64,000 bases of DNA, taken from contig OX359246.1 in assembly GCA_947179485.1 (NCBI GenBank), positions 12,772,001-12,836,000 on the forward strand, in the 5' to 3' direction. The position numbers were made by a program, and so were the translations under genes. The DNA is from Allacma fusca (taxonomy: Eukaryota > Arthropoda > Collembola > Symphypleona > Sminthuridae). This document shows positions 14,598 to 27,596 of this stretch, piece by piece (within the stretch, counting starts at the first letter, position 1; every line of letters starts with the position of its first letter). Under the pieces are notes generated by a model. The model was not told where the DNA came from. It did not search any database and saw only the letters and a program-made list of their open reading frames with translations.

Positions 14598-16092
14598 ATG
14601 GCATCCCGAGTTCGAAGACAGTGTCCCCAAACATGTACAACTCAAATCCCGCCACCAGGTCTCAATACCAAAGAACCCTACATGACCTTGTGCGGACCCT
14701 TGGACAACCCTGGGTTCTACACTTACTGCAGCCAACCCAAACCAGTGGAACGGCCCAAGTACCGGAATAATGTTCCCAAGTGAGTACACAATCAAATACA
14801 AGTATACCTCAAATAACCTACAAGAAAGCTAATTGCAAACAAAATATAATCTAAATTCAGACCCAGAGGAGCACATGACTTTTACAATATGATGTGGGAC
14901 CCACATGTGTACCGGGGCAAGCCTTTCCAGCCCTTCGATCAAGTACCTAAAATAACTATTACCAAAAAAATATCTATAATTAGATATATGAGCATTTCTT
15001 CAAATCCCATGTATGTATAGACATGATTTTTATGAAATTATCCAGGCAGCGGAAGATGAATGCCTAGCCAGAAAGAAGAGAAATCGTTTGAAAGGGAAAC
15101 GATTGGGTGGGGTTGAAATCCCTTCAACGCCACCTCCCGACCTGACCAAAAAAACCCAAACGGAGAAGTTCCTGGAGGAACTTCTGATAAATATAGAGGA
15201 ACTGGACGCCTGCACGCAAACAGATGCTATTCACGACCAGCCCATCCCGGAGTCCTACATCCCCGCCAAGTTCGGGTTGGATGTAGCCACTCAAATAGAG
15301 CCCTGTGAATTGTTTGACTTTAACAAACAGGTCTGCCCCATTGTGGAAAATATGGTAAATAAAATCCTGGAACAAGCTCTTCTGGAGGTGATGGAGGAAG
15401 AAGAGCTGGAGGCACTCCGAGACCAACAACGTGCCTATGAGGAACTTCGCCGACAGGAACTCCTTCGTCTTCAAAGATTGGCGGAACGTGAGCAGAAAAT
15501 CCAGCAGGAGCAGCAACGACTTATGGAGCAGCTCCATGAACAACGAAGTCTGGAAATGGAGACCGAGGACCGCGTGGGGTCTTACTTATTTGCATGCAAT
15601 TTCCTCAAACCGTTACTTCCGAACACTTTGCAAACCTTACGACAGGATGGGTTCCTCCAGAACCGTACAGGTATACATTTTTCCTATATAAGAGTCCGGA
15701 AGTATAATCATGTTAGATGTTGTTTATATAATTATAATTATACATATGTCTAACAAACAAAACTCTACCTCAATACATTTCATGTTTGGTCATTTTGTCA
15801 GAACTCTTTGCAAATCTCGTGCCATGGCTTAACAAAGCAGTTACCATTGAAGTACAGAGCTCGGACATTACGAAGAACCTCCTGGATGGTATGTTAAAAA
15901 ATAAAATGAATTTTTATTCCTCCCAGAAGTTACTCGTGCTTACAAAGTATTATTAATTATTTTATTTTACAAAATTCAGATATCATCCGTGACGTGACAG
16001 CAAAGCGTGAGTTTGGAATGGCAGAACAATATCTGGCCCCAGCTCCAGTGCCCTATTACCCCGAAACATACGGTGAAGGGGATGGGGAATAA
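14598..16092 (+). CDS. RSPH3: Radial spoke head protein 3 (RSPH3), 5 exons
   Basis: RSPH3 is a structural protein of the radial spokes in motile 9+2 axonemes. It also has an A-kinase-anchoring role in studied homologues. Exons: 14598-14779, 14861-14942, 15046-15670, 15802-15888 and 15980-16092. All junctions are GT-AG and the phases agree, giving 362 residues. Family signatures are AHDFYNMMWDPHVYRG in exon 2, then in exon 3 a basic stretch, CTQTDA, YIPAKFGLDVATQIE, ELFDF and a long coiled coil rich in E/Q/R/L starting LLEVMEEEELEALRDQQRAY. The C-terminus is shorter than in vertebrates. The acceptor of exon 3 is the AG at 15044-15045. The more obvious TAG at 15018-15020 would put a stop in frame. 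The gene implies an animal with motile sperm or cilia. Confidence 0.93.
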
Positions 16093-16093
16093 A
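16088..16093 (+). terminator. AATAAA overlapping the RSPH3 stop codon
   Basis: The TAA stop of RSPH3 (16090-16092) sits inside an AATAAA hexamer. If this signal is used, the 3' UTR would be only about 10-30 nt. A more distal signal may be the real one. Confidence 0.35.
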
Positions 16094-18864
16094 AGAGGAC
16101 CGAAATAATGTTAATAATGATATTTAAAATCAATGTACCTTCCTATGATGTGACCCTGCACGTGCATGTGCCTGACGCATAATACATAATGTTGCATGTC
16201 TGTTCCCAAGTACCGCATTACATGATAAAACTTATAAATCAAAAACGGACATCGCTCAAAGTCAACCTCAGTCTTGACCGCGGTAATAATGTTCTGAGTG
16301 TGGTGATATATATATTTAAACAAGTTAAAATGTAAAAATCCAGGGCTGTAAACAGGCAACCGTGCTCAATGCATGGATCATTTCTATGAGTCAACCTCCG
16401 TTATGCTCTCCTTATTATAAATATCAACACGTGTGTTCCAGTCCCTATAAAACAGCAATTGTCAGAAATAAAAATGACTTGTTCCCAATAGTGACGTTCT
16501 CAGCCTTGGGAGGAAATTCTGTAATATTGCAAAATGACGGAAATACACACACACATACACAGCACACTGTACAGAGATCCTATAGATCCGAGTACAGCTT
16601 TATGTGACTCTACCTATGTACATATATATCGTCTGGATCTGTAGTCAATCACCCCAATTCGATCATTCCACAAAGGGAATGACCTTTGACTTCAATTCTC
16701 TTTCCCAATATTTGTAAAAATAGGAAGTAATAAAAACAAGAGCGAGACTTCGTCAAAACCTCATGGATTGGGTATTTATTTTTTGTGCCGTTATTTCAAC
16801 AATAATTCTATGCCGTTAATATACACTATATGTACGCAGCCGAAGTATCTATTCAAAGGTTTCCTCCAACCATACAAAAAATATATTTGCAAAAAAAAAA
16901 TTCCCCTGTAAATACATTTCCTTTACAAAAGTGTTTATGTGACTTCAACAGCCCATAATATTATGCACCAGTTAGAATTTATAAGTTGCACGACAAGCGA
17001 CAAAGCCGCAATAAAAACTCTGTTCTGAAATTTTGTCACCCGATTCCTGGATCACATCAAAAATGTGACCTTGCAACGTGCTGATTAAATTTTATGGTCA
17101 TTAAAACAATTAGTTCAAAGACGGCTTATTAATTTTACCCAAAGTCCAGGGAAATTTCAAGGTGATTTATTGAACTTGTCAAGAATATGCACTCCTTTGG
17201 TCAGGTACTGATTTCCTCTGGCTTGCAAAAAGAAACCCAGGGGAAAAACATTTTCATTAAAGACTGCCCGCTAGCATTTTCTCCATATAGATAATTATCT
17301 ACGTACATATATACACCTATAGATACACATGTTTATAGCCTAGAGTTAATTTACTTCCAATGGTGTTTCAATATCACAGAAGCTCCGGGCCGGCCATTAG
17401 TCATATAATAATAAAGCTTGCGGAGAGAGAGAGAGCCCAAACCCTTCCTAGATCTTTGCTTAACTCATCAACAAAAACCATTGCTTTAGATACGTCTGCA
17501 CGTATCCACATGTTTTGAAATTGGCCAAACCATGTCATATTAATAGCGTGAGAATGCCTACTAACAAGTTAAGGGGCAAACAGGGATATCTGCAGACATC
17601 TGCAGTAAAAGCCAAGCGTATATCGGCTCACAATCAGATCCAAGCACGTACTTCTGTAATCATTGCAGAAATATATCTAGTATTTAATAACACAGAACCT
17701 TCAAGAAGCAAACTTATGGAAGCATATGTAAAAAGGCAAGAGTTAAAATCTGGAAGCGAGTATGAGAATATCAAAGTCAAAAATGCTTAAAAATTTTCTA
17801 TTCCCAAAAACTGACAAAATCTCCCCAAAAAAACGAAAATCCTGAATTTTTAGACCTTATTAAGCTCCATTTGAAACTTCCTGAGACACAGGGAAGACAT
17901 ACTGAATAAAATTTGGACACAGAACCCGTCATTACATAAACGTAGCAAATTCCTGGGAAAATCCCCATTGGCCAGAGGTACAAACCCTAATGTAGCACCT
18001 ATGAGATTAATTATATGTGGGGCTTTGCTCTTTGCTTCCCAACGACTAACATATCCCCCTCGCAATGTATAATCTTCGTACGCGTGTATTGTACAACCTG
18101 TGTTTTTGACCTTATATTATTATATAGCGCCTAGCGTGAACGTACGCGTGCTTGATGCCGGGTCCTAATAATAGCAAGTGTTGTTTAGGTCAGGTAACTC
18201 CAGTATAGAGAAAAATGCATGACAGCAAATTATATAAGTGTACAGTGCACTCTCACTTTACAAAACCCTCTACCCCTCCCAATAACACCATTTGATCCCC
18301 TATTTACGAAAATACCCATTCACCACAATGCTAATCTTTCCCTTGTCAGAGTAAGTCATATTTTAAAAGAGGATTTTGGGCTTTGAAATGCTCATTGTGT
18401 AGGGAGATCCCACTGTATAGAATTTGCGTATATGCATATCTATTTCTATATGGACCTAATAATTGCAAGTGTGTTGAGTAGTATAGAAAAACCTTGGAAA
18501 TGGGAGTGCAGATTAGAAAATACATAATTCACGGCCAGGTGCCCTCCTCTGTCCATTAGTCGGGATTTAAATAATAGTAAATGAACGGGAGGAATTTAGG
18601 GGATTAAAAGCGAGTTTTTCCTCCAAGCCCGTTAAAAAACATTGGGATAGTTAGCACTAAAGGAGTAAGTGTGATTGTCCGGGAGTCCATTCTTATTGTT
18701 AGTGGAGGAGTATATAAAAAATATTCGGGTGAAAAAAAGAAAATTCCAATGAGTTTCTAGCGTGCACAACTCAGCTCACCCCATTAATCTCCTTGAGGAG
18801 AGTTTCAATCTGTTCCTTGGAAAACCTTTCACATACAGTATAGTACAAAAAACACACAGGGAGA

Positions 18865-18923
<59 letters not shown>

Positions 18924-19468
18924 TTACACTCCCAAAATTCTAACCATACTCATTACACTATATGTATTTACATACATTGACTTTTGTATACTCTGCGACA
19001 CTAAAGGAAGTGAAAAAAAAATTCTCCTGATTTCCCTACAATAATCACCCAGAATTAGACGTCAGATTCCTGGATTTTCTTCCTTCGGAGTGCCCCAAAT
19101 CCATTTGAAAGCATTGGAACAACTCACAGTCCTTGTCCATGGTGGAGTCGGAACGGTGGGAATTTTCTCCCTCAATGTGCCTTACGCCGCACACCTTTCT
19201 TTCTCCTCTCTCTCTCTCTCTCATAATACCCTGTGGCTTTCTCTCATTGGGCTTTTATTTATGGAGACAATTCAAGTCTGGTGCTGGAGTGAGAGTGCAT
19301 TCGGACATATTGCTCCCATTTATTTATTTGTAGACTTTAATTAACGAAAACTAATTACACCTTTGAAACTACCATGAGATATCTCCACCCGGGCTCTCAG
19401 ATTACTGTCTCTGTCTGAAGGGAGATTTACGGCCGAATTTGGGATTTTGGATAGAGTCCAGATTTAAA
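16093..19468. other. Intergenic region between RSPH3 and the scramblase
   Basis: I see no frame with domain content. The longest (near 17.5-17.8 kb) is hydrophilic, lacks a good start and matches no family I know. The region contains a long GA microsatellite at 18.87-18.92 kb and, at its right end, the probable promoter of the scramblase gene. Confidence 0.5.
18870..18921. repeat. (GA)n microsatellite, about 26 units
   Basis: An uninterrupted GA dinucleotide run of about 52 bases. It reads as Arg-Glu repeats in one frame, which is not a gene. Confidence 0.95.
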
Positions 19469-22400
19469 ATGTCCAAATCCAATGCTATTTTCCCGGCTTG
19501 TAAGTTTTTTTTTGGAATTTTGTAAATTTGAATTATATTCTAGTTTACACGTGTTAACATTCATTTATTGCTTTTGGTTTGGTTTAATTTGTTCACAATT
19601 ATTATTTTTATTTACGTATTTCTTAAATTTAAAATAATTAATTTCTAAGAGGCTCTAAGTATCTATGTTAAATTTTTAAACAAGGATATTATTTTTATTT
19701 TATTTTCTTGTGGGTTTAAATATTTATTGGGAATTTTGTTATTATTAATTGTGGACATAGAGGTGTAATTAAATAATATTGTGCTAGAGGGGAATGACCC
19801 TGAATAGTTTTGTTTCTTTGGAGAAAGTGTGAAGGGGGCTTTTATAGGGAGGTTGATGAGTTGTGTATTAAAATTGTATAAGAATATTATTTTAATTAAA
19901 TTATTTTGGGAAATTTAGTTGGAGAAACCCCACCTGTGACCAGCCAGCCCGCGAGTAGACAGGGGAAAGCTCACCTCACTAGGATGAACAAAGATGATGA
20001 TGGAGTGAAGCTCCCCACGCCAAGGACTTTCCTCACACCCGAAGGTAATAATCACTCCAATGTTTTGATAGTAATTATTCATAATAATTATTATATTTAT
20101 TGGGAGAGTTATGTACATTCCCAAGACGAGGGTATTTTTGTACGGGTAGATCCAGAATTCCCTGGTTGCTGCGTGGATTGACATTAATATATCTATTCTA
20201 TATAAAAGATAAATAATGTTTGGCTTCCTGTGGGCTATTGATTTGGTTACAGTTGGCAGGGATCCTTGAGATGAATATAGAATTTGTGACTTTATTTATA
20301 GTAGCCAAAATTATTATTGATGGTATTGATTATACAAGACCGCATGGGATTTTATTTCAGAGTGCCCCCCGGGGTTGGACAGCCTCATTGACCCGGAGTA
20401 TGTATTCATGAAGCAGTCTTTCCACGCATTCGATGGTAAAAACCTTTTTTTTCTTCTTGAGGTGAAAAAATGGGGCATTGGATTTTGGAATTGATTTTTA
20501 CTCACTCATTTACAATTTTAATGGATTGATTCAATATTTCTCTTAAATTGCACAATTTTTCTTCACTTTTGCACCTGCCAGGAAAATGAGAAATGAAATA
20601 CATTTTTCATTTCACATATATAACGTTTGAGGTGTATTTTAGAAAATCCTTTGGAATTTATTCTAGAAAAATAACTTTTCTGTTGAGATGAAAAAATGGA
20701 GACTTTTCTCCTTAAATTTTGAATATGAGTTTTTCTCTTACGTAATACTCAAATGTTTTAGGAAATATGGAATAGTTTTCTCTCTTGAAAGTTCTGAGTA
20801 TTGAATGGTATTTTTTTGAAATTTTTGACAAATATTTTTAGTCTCATACAAAGTTTCAGTCTTACAAGTTTTGAGTGTTCAATTTTTCCTCGTCACACTT
20901 TTGACCATCTCATAATTTTTTCTCAAGGTATACAACATATTCAACACTGGCTTTTTTCTGTTTCCTAAATTTGTGTGGATCAAATTTTGAATCATTCACT
21001 TTGAACTTTTGAATAAATTTGAATATTGAAGCGTATAGCTTTTTGCCTATTACATTGATTGGATTTTTGTTGACTAAATTTAACTGATATTATTTAAATT
21101 TCTCCTCAATCTGAATGCACTACTTGTGACATGATTTTACAATAATATGAACATAAAACATATAATTATTCTTGTGTCGCGGGGGTTCGCCCGGCCTTTC
21201 GTTACCACTTGTAGCTTCCAGCTGACAATTGAAATCCACTGACGTTGTATTTTCTCCTCGGAGATTTACATACATGCAAACTGATCCTTCAAATGTCTTT
21301 TTTTACACGTAGCTCAAATCATGTGTTATCTCCCTATTATTTAGCCCCAAAGTGTTGTTTTAGGTTTTTTTTTTTAAATTGAATTCATTGACCAATATTT
21401 GGGGTCACAAGGGGTTTACACATGATATGAGCTACTCACAATCAATAGATACATGAGCCGAAATTCCTGGATTGGAAAAATGCAAAAAATTCTACAAACA
21501 AATTGCTTGTTGATTTTAACTCTTCTCATCGCACGTTTTCAAATATCGCTTTTGAACGTGTCCTTAAATTCTTACCCTCGTCCATGTTGCGCCTGCTCGA
21601 TCTAAATGTAATTAAACCCACACTTTTTCTAATAATTACTCTCTGATTCTCTCAAGTTCTCTCTCAAAATTTACAGCGTTTGGTTACCGAGGGATTTCCT
21701 CCTCGGTGAACGGCTATATTTGTGGCTTGAGTCTGCTCGTGAGCCCTTTCACATTGCGAGCTTATGTCCAGTTTCTGACTCTTATTAAGTCCTTTTTTAA
21801 TAATATTTTTTCAATTAAAAATTTCCATCTTAAAAAAATTCTTATTACAAAAAATGTTTTGCAAAGTCTTGGATCTCATTTTGCTGGCTGTGCCTATGTG
21901 TGTACTATGTGTTAACAAAAGGCTGGGAGCTTTTCCTTAACGCTGCTGAAATGAAAGCAGCTCACCCGGAAGATGTGGCCAAGTACGAGGTCCTCGACAT
22001 CTTCGGCCAAAGGATGTTCATGGTCGTGGAGAAGACGGAGGCTGCCATGCATAAGATCTTCTGTGGAGGGGCCATTCCTTTTGCTCTCCGAGTGTACTCC
22101 AAAACCAGTGAGACTCATTTCAGGAAGGAGGTTCTCCAAATGGGGGGTCATCCCGGAAGTTTTGGTTGCGGGGCTGTAAGTTCCAGAGATTTTGTTCAAA
22201 TTTAAGGACACTCTTCTGGGAAGGATATGTTTTGTTTAAAATAATGTCCGAACATATTTTAAAGGAAATCGTCATACGGTACGAAAATAAAAGGCTGGGC
22301 CGCGTAGAGCAAGACTCGGACTGTTCCGTGATGCGCTACACCGTTCAAAATGCGGAGGGTCAGGAGGTTTTGAAGATCATTGGCCCCAGCACTGGTCCAT

Positions 22401-22693
22401 GTTGTTCAGGGGCGATGGGGAAAATCCCCATACATGAGTTTGATATTTATCTCTCAGATGGGCAGACTCACGTGGGCCGGATTGCAAAGCACTGGAGTGG
22501 GGTCCCAAGTAATAAGGAAGTCTTCACTCGCTCCGATATCTGGGGGGTCAAATTTCCCAAGGAATATGACGTTCGGCTCAAGGTCCTCCTCCTGGGAGCT
22601 GTATTTCTCATGGTAATGGTACAAGAAGTTTCCCTTCCTTTAAAGGGCTATCACAAGGAATGTTACAACTTGGATCAGCACAGTCAATATTAG
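19469..22693 (+). CDS. Phospholipid scramblase (PLSCR family), 5 exons
   Basis: Scramblase-family proteins are plasma-membrane-associated and are linked to Ca2+-dependent transbilayer lipid movement and signalling. Exons: 19469-19499, 19919-20044, 20361-20435, 21922-22175 and 22265-22693. Every junction is GT-AG with matching phase (1, 1, 1, 0), giving 304 residues. Visible family features are CPPGLDSLIDPEY in exon 3, KYEVLDIFGQRMF (the NKY..NSLGQ..Y region) in exon 4, and in exon 5 FDIYLSDGQTHVGRIAKHWSG, then DIWGVKFPKEYDVRLKVLLL, which aligns with the Ca2+-binding segment and the single C-terminal membrane helix. The Cys-rich palmitoylation patch of vertebrate PLSCR1 is not obvious. The third intron (about 1.49 kb) is the largest. 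The family call is firm; the exact paralogue cannot be decided. Confidence 0.9.
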
Positions 22694-23637
22694 TTTTTGA
22701 AATAAGAAAAACGTTATTTGATTTAACTGTAATGAAAAACATTCTGAGATTTAAAAAAACTTTTGTATTTCCAGTCGTACCAATTTTCGGACAAATAACA
22801 AATTAAATTGGAATGGAGGGAGGATCCGGACGCCTGCCCTTGGAGGGGATCGAGAGGCGAGATAGATTGTGCCACCGAAATGAATTTGTACAAAACCATC
22901 ATCTCCTTGGAAAATTTTTCTGACCTCTGTCGCTTTGATTCTACTGTACAAAAGTTTCTTCCTCCGTCATTCCTGCTTGTAAACAATAAGAGTTTTGGGG
23001 TACAAAGCAAAATTGTAAATACCATTTCCAATCGCACGTTTCCCTGTAATGAAACTGATAATTAATATTTAAGTAGCAAGTGACCGGAAACTATAGTGGA
23101 GACATGAAGGGAGTGATTTTTTAAGCATTCTGATTTAATGGTGTTAAAATGTAGGTTACCAATCCCAACTGTGTTGGGAATATCTATAGATATAGAATAT
23201 AGAAATAAAAACTGTACCGAATACTCATCTTGTAAATTGTGTATATACATATAAGCAGTTGAAACTTTTCCGCCTGTATAAAATCCGCCTTTTTTTAATT
23301 ATAGGGTAATTAATCTACTATATACCTATAGATATACGTAACTTGTACATACCCTGGAAAGTTTCTGACAAAAGTGGAAATGGTCTTTGCAATAGTATAA
23401 TAATTATTATTACTGTAGTGTCATAAGATTTTTTGTACTATGAGAGTTACTGTGTTCCTTGTTACGATATATAAGGGACTTTAGAATTTTATGATATACA
23501 AATATGTACGCACTAATAAAATTTCCTTACGAGCACAACAAACCTGCACGCATTGGGATTAAAAGCACGGACACATGGAAAGGCCACAGACTAATTACCA
23601 TATTATCAGTTTAACTGGGATAAAAATATTAAATTAT
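22694..23637. other. Intergenic, nothing recognised
   Basis: AT-rich sequence after the scramblase stop. Neither strand carries a supported exon. The scramblase 3' UTR presumably occupies the first part. Confidence 0.5.
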
Positions 23638-24420
23638 AAGCTAGTGGGCACGATACGTTTCCGTACAGGGTCTTTCGAGGCAAGATTTTGCATTGCTGTT
23701 CACCTTTTGATAGAAACATCCGAGAATTTTGGTTTATAATATGGTATGCTGTGAAAAACAGGAAATTTTAAATTGTTGTAAACGGAAATGTGTCCACACA
23801 ATTTTTTCTCATAAATGGAGAGTCTGCTCTTATATTGAGATCCTTACACTGAGGGTAATTTCCACCGCGGCAAAATGTTCGTTCCTTGGAAAAGTAAGCT
23901 TAAGGTCCGCTTTTTACAACTTCCAGTATTCTGGCAAAGAAGAAGCGTTTTAAAAAGTTGTCATCACCCATGGGTTTAACCTTTTCATTGCAAAATGCTT
24001 TCCATGCTTTCGAAGATCGGTAGGCAGTTTTTGAAAACTAGCTGGGCAGACACACCTTGCATGATATGCAATATCCTGGTAGATAAAGACGAATAAATGT
24101 TACCGGGCTTTGCAAACTTTTGTTCAGCAACTGGTAAACGTGAAATTGAGTTCATAAAACAGCTACTGTTTCAAAAGCAATTAGAAATATCAGTAGTATA
24201 ATAAAATTATACAGAGGTACACACAGTGTACCAAAATCTGAAATCTATCTCGTATCGTGAATTTCTTGCCTGGTCTGATAACAGTGTGATAACCCTTGTG
24301 TTCCTGTTTAATTTCAATTATTCGTTTTACTTACTTTTGTTAGACGCACAGCGATCAAAAATACTCCAAAATAGTCATTTAAGCGAGAAATACTTACGCA
24401 AACTTAAATAACAAACTTTA
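23638..24420 (-). pseudogene. Decayed chemoreceptor-like gene fragments
   Basis: On the minus strand this stretch contains remnants related to exons 2 and 3 of the intact receptor genes at 27.7-29.1 and 33.8-35.2 kb. The sequence around 23,905-23,960 matches the exon-3 region of those genes, and 24,000-24,240 matches exon 2, both with many substitutions and frame breaks. Two blocks (23,638-23,905 and 24,279-24,957) recur at 31,430-31,696 and 32,086-32,761, so this relic was itself copied. No intact reading frame remains. Confidence 0.7.
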
Positions 24421-24957
24421 CCTTTATAGACAAAGGTTAGGATAGCGCAGAGAGATTCACGAGTTTCACCTTGACTCTGTGACTTCAGAACGGCAATTGA
24501 CTTGATGACGAAATTGCGGTTAGAATTCCTGCACGAAGTTCCATATCATTCGTGTCCCCTATAAACTTGCCCATATAAAAAGTAACCATACAAAACATGC
24601 GATTTCCCAATTTTTAAGCACATTTGTTTCCAGTTTTATATCATTTGTCTTATTGACCCATGTCAGGAATAATTGCAATCATCATTTTGAAAATCATGAA
24701 GCAAAGACCTTTGTAGGATTTTAAAATATTTGTCCCCGACTAAAATTTTCCGACTAAATATGAGTTTCTGTACTTTTCATGTATCTCTGAACGCTCTGTC
24801 GGTCCTAAAAATATTTCGAGAAACTGCATTTATAGCAAATTTTAATGGGTTCGTTTTGAGCCTCTATCATTTTCCCAAGTCAAAAAAATAGCGGTCTCAG
24901 GAACTATAATAATTGTGGGGCAAAGCTAAGGACCTCAAAAAGTACCTTTACAATTTC
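24279..24957. repeat. Duplicated block, copy 1 (partner at 32.09-32.76 kb)
   Basis: This block is nearly identical to 32,086-32,761, including long shared stretches around AACGCTCTGTCGGTCC and AGACAAAGGTTAGGATAGCG. It is adjacent to receptor relics in both places, so it probably moved with them in a segmental duplication. No coding content is recognised. Confidence 0.8.
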
Positions 24958-25636
24958 AAATGCGCCTAAAGGTGTAATATGTATGGTGAAGGGCACAGAT
25001 GGTGCTGTGTGAGTGTTTATGGTAAACCTATACTCTTGCAAAATATGTGAATAGTGTACGGATACGAAATTTTCAATTTCAATACTTCATTAAATGCAAG
25101 TGAATTTTAAACAAAAAATGTAAGAGCAATCTCAAAAGTACTAGACTTCAAGAAAAACTCAAGAGGTTTAGAAAGAAGTCAGAACTAACTTTGTGTGGAT
25201 AAGATCCCTCCTTTATATAGTTTTCTACCTTATTTGGTTCTGTTGTTGACAGTTGTCGAAATTTTCCAATAATCTAATTTATAGTGACAGTTATGTCCAT
25301 TTCCGATCAAAAGTTCTTCTAATCCCTGCTAAACTATATGGTCAATAATTATCTGTAGTTTAATTTATTTGACACTTCCTCATGGGACTCGATTTCCCAA
25401 AATATTATGAGTCTTGTATTAGAGCTTGTCCTTATTTATTTGGCAGCATTATATGAGAGACGCATGTAGTTGTCTCTTAACTGCCGCTGGTAAGGGTCCT
25501 GAGTTCCTGAGGGTCCTGGGAATTTTCCTAATGCTCAACTTGAGCTAACCTCAGCTTGAACTTATCTTACTACTAAGATGGTTTGTACAACTGTGCAGGT
25601 CTCTATGTGTGATTTTTACCCTGTATGCTTCTCCCA
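24958..25636. other. Spacer between duplicated block and repeats
   Basis: Nothing recognised on either strand. Confidence 0.4.
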
Positions 25637-25900
25637 TACCAGTGATGCGACCGATTACGATTATAATCGAAATGTTCGATTTCGAATACGAACCGAATCG
25701 ATTAGCCAAGAGCTATCGGTTCGGTTGAGTTAATCCGAACATAATTCGAATGGAATGAACAATCGAAGTTGGTTTATCAAACCGATTGAAGTCCGAACCG
25801 ATTAGTTAAACTACAAATCCAATTTCGATACCGATTCTGTTTTTAATCGCTTTGTATTCGAAATTGGTTTTTCGAACAATCGAATTCCCGCCACGGTTTA
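25637..25900. repeat. CGATT/AATCG-rich low-complexity segment, possible hAT end
   Basis: The block starts CAGTGATGCGACCGATT and is saturated with CGATT, TTCGAA and AATCG words in both orientations. CAGTG-type ends followed by dense short sub-terminal words are typical of hAT-superfamily elements. I could not find the matching CACTG end with an 8-bp target duplication nearby, so this is only a candidate or a truncated copy. Confidence 0.45.
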
Positions 25901-26264
25901 AATTCCATCAACGAATTATACACCCCACGGCATTCTTATCATGAGGAGAGTAACCACTTGCCTGATGAGGAATGTAGTGAGGAAGTAAGAGTCTCAACCT
26001 CAACATTGAACGTCTTGAAAATTAACTTTCGTAAATTTAAAATTACATGGAAGCAAATATCATTGATATTGTCACCAGTGACGCTGAAAGCTGTGAGAAT
26101 ACTCCACAACGCCGAAAAAACCTATCCGTTGCCCACAATCATTTTACGTTAAAAGAAAATCTGTATCATTGCAAATACTTCAAAAGTAAGATTTTATTGC
26201 AAATAAGCTTCCTAAATAGTTTGAAATTACTTAATAGACATATACTTATACTGTAACCCTCCAC

Positions 26265-26452
26265 TAGGGCTTCTACTGGGACAATTGTGTGTTCCGGCGA
26301 CAATTCTGTCCAGTCCCGAAATCCTCCGGACAAAAACGTTCGTCGCCATTCAGTCCCGAAATAAAATGGGTACAAAGATTTTGTCCCGAAACTGTGCCGA
26401 TCCCGGTCCCGTCCTGAAAACTTCGGGACGTCAAGTCCCGAAAGAAGCCCTA
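26265..26452. mobile_element. 188-bp miniature inverted-repeat element
   Basis: The ends TAGGGCTTCT and AGAAGCCCTA form a perfect 10-bp inverted repeat. The interior is filled with GTCCCGAAA/TTCGGGAC words on both strands. The flanking octamers (CCCTCCAC left, ACCTCCTC right) agree at six of eight positions, consistent with a decayed 8-bp target duplication of a hAT-type MITE. No coding capacity. Confidence 0.6.
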
Positions 26453-26539
26453 ACCTCCTCCATAGTATTCTCAGGTGTCTAACGCTTAATGGTAGGTATT
26501 ACTTTTATTTATACATAGATCAAGCCAGGGTTGCACAAA

Positions 26540-27596
26540 TGAAAATGCCCTAGGTTTTATGCCTGCCCTCCTGAAAATGCCCAATATGCCCAAAATGGCC
26601 TGAAAATGCCTTACTCTGAAAATGCCCGGCATTTTGGGCATTTTCGGCCGGCATTTTGGGCATATTGGGCATTTTTACAGAAACATACAATATGACCATT
26701 ATTGCTCCTTTAACGAATATAAGGGAGTTTTTCATAGCATAATCAAACCCATCCAGTTTTAGAAAATGTTAGAAGTACTTGATTTAAAAAAAAAAGAATT
26801 TAATTAGTCTAATTCGTTACTTATGGCCAGTGGTTATTTCAATAATCCTTAAAAAAATTTAAGCCCCAACGGATTTGCAAACATTCAACGCTGTACATTA
26901 TTAAAAACTTCTGGATTTGGAAAGAACAATTTGCACTGCCAGCATAAATTCAGTAGTTTGATAATGGCTTGTAAAGTATAGAAACTTTCATTAGATACAT
27001 AAGATGCGACTGTTATAATATATGTCAAAACCTCCGTAGAAAATTTTGTGTCGACTTTGAAAATTGCATTTAATTAGCCATAGTAAACCAGTGTTCTAAA
27101 AAAAGTGTTCTATGAAAAAATTCTAGGAGTCCAAAATGTAACAAAGCCGATGAGTTTTGAAACTCACAAACAAAGATATTTTTAATCTTTTAACAATTGT
27201 TTTATCTTTTTGTGTTGCATCTTTGCCCGCATATGTTTGTTCTTGAAATCTAAATAATTCCAGACACGGTGTACAAGCGAATTTTTACAATAAAATAAGG
27301 AAAATAGAATATTATTATTATTTTTCCATAAATAATAATAATTTTTTAACTTTCTTGGAAATATTATGTTTCTATAATTTTATCAGGTAAACCAGTTGAA
27401 TATTAAAATTATTTGTAACATACTGTTTTGTGACTTATTTTGCTAAATTAGCAGGTGGCTAAAGCCATATATTTAAAAAATTGGTGCGAATATGCCGAAA
27501 ATGCATGCCCTAGGCTGAATATGCCCAAAATGCCCAAAGTGCCATAGATGCCCAAAATGCCAGGGCATTTTGGGCAGGCATAATGCCATGGCATAC
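26540..27596. mobile_element. Candidate non-autonomous element with ATGCCC-rich ends
   Basis: About 130 bp at each end are dense in GGGCATTTT/AAAATGCCC words. The outer parts are in inverted orientation (both ends read inward to TTATGCCTGCCC). Between them lie about 800 bp of AT-rich DNA with no gene. This looks like a non-autonomous DNA transposon with long sub-terminal repeats. I did not find a clean target duplication; the right end abuts a segmental duplication boundary near 27,600. A related, shorter copy lies at 37.02-37.19 kb. Confidence 0.45.

Noticed and set aside
15021-15045. RSPH3 exon 3 starting at the TATAG acceptor
   Set aside because: It would place TGA in frame. The downstream acceptor at 15,045 gives phase 0 and a better family match.
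18762-18980. Arg-Glu repeat protein
   Set aside because: A GA microsatellite read in frame.
21677-21737. Extra scramblase exon between exons 3 and 4
   Set aside because: It has acceptor and donor-like sites, but exon 3 joins directly to 21,922 in the correct phase and preserves the family sequence. Adding this block would break the phase.
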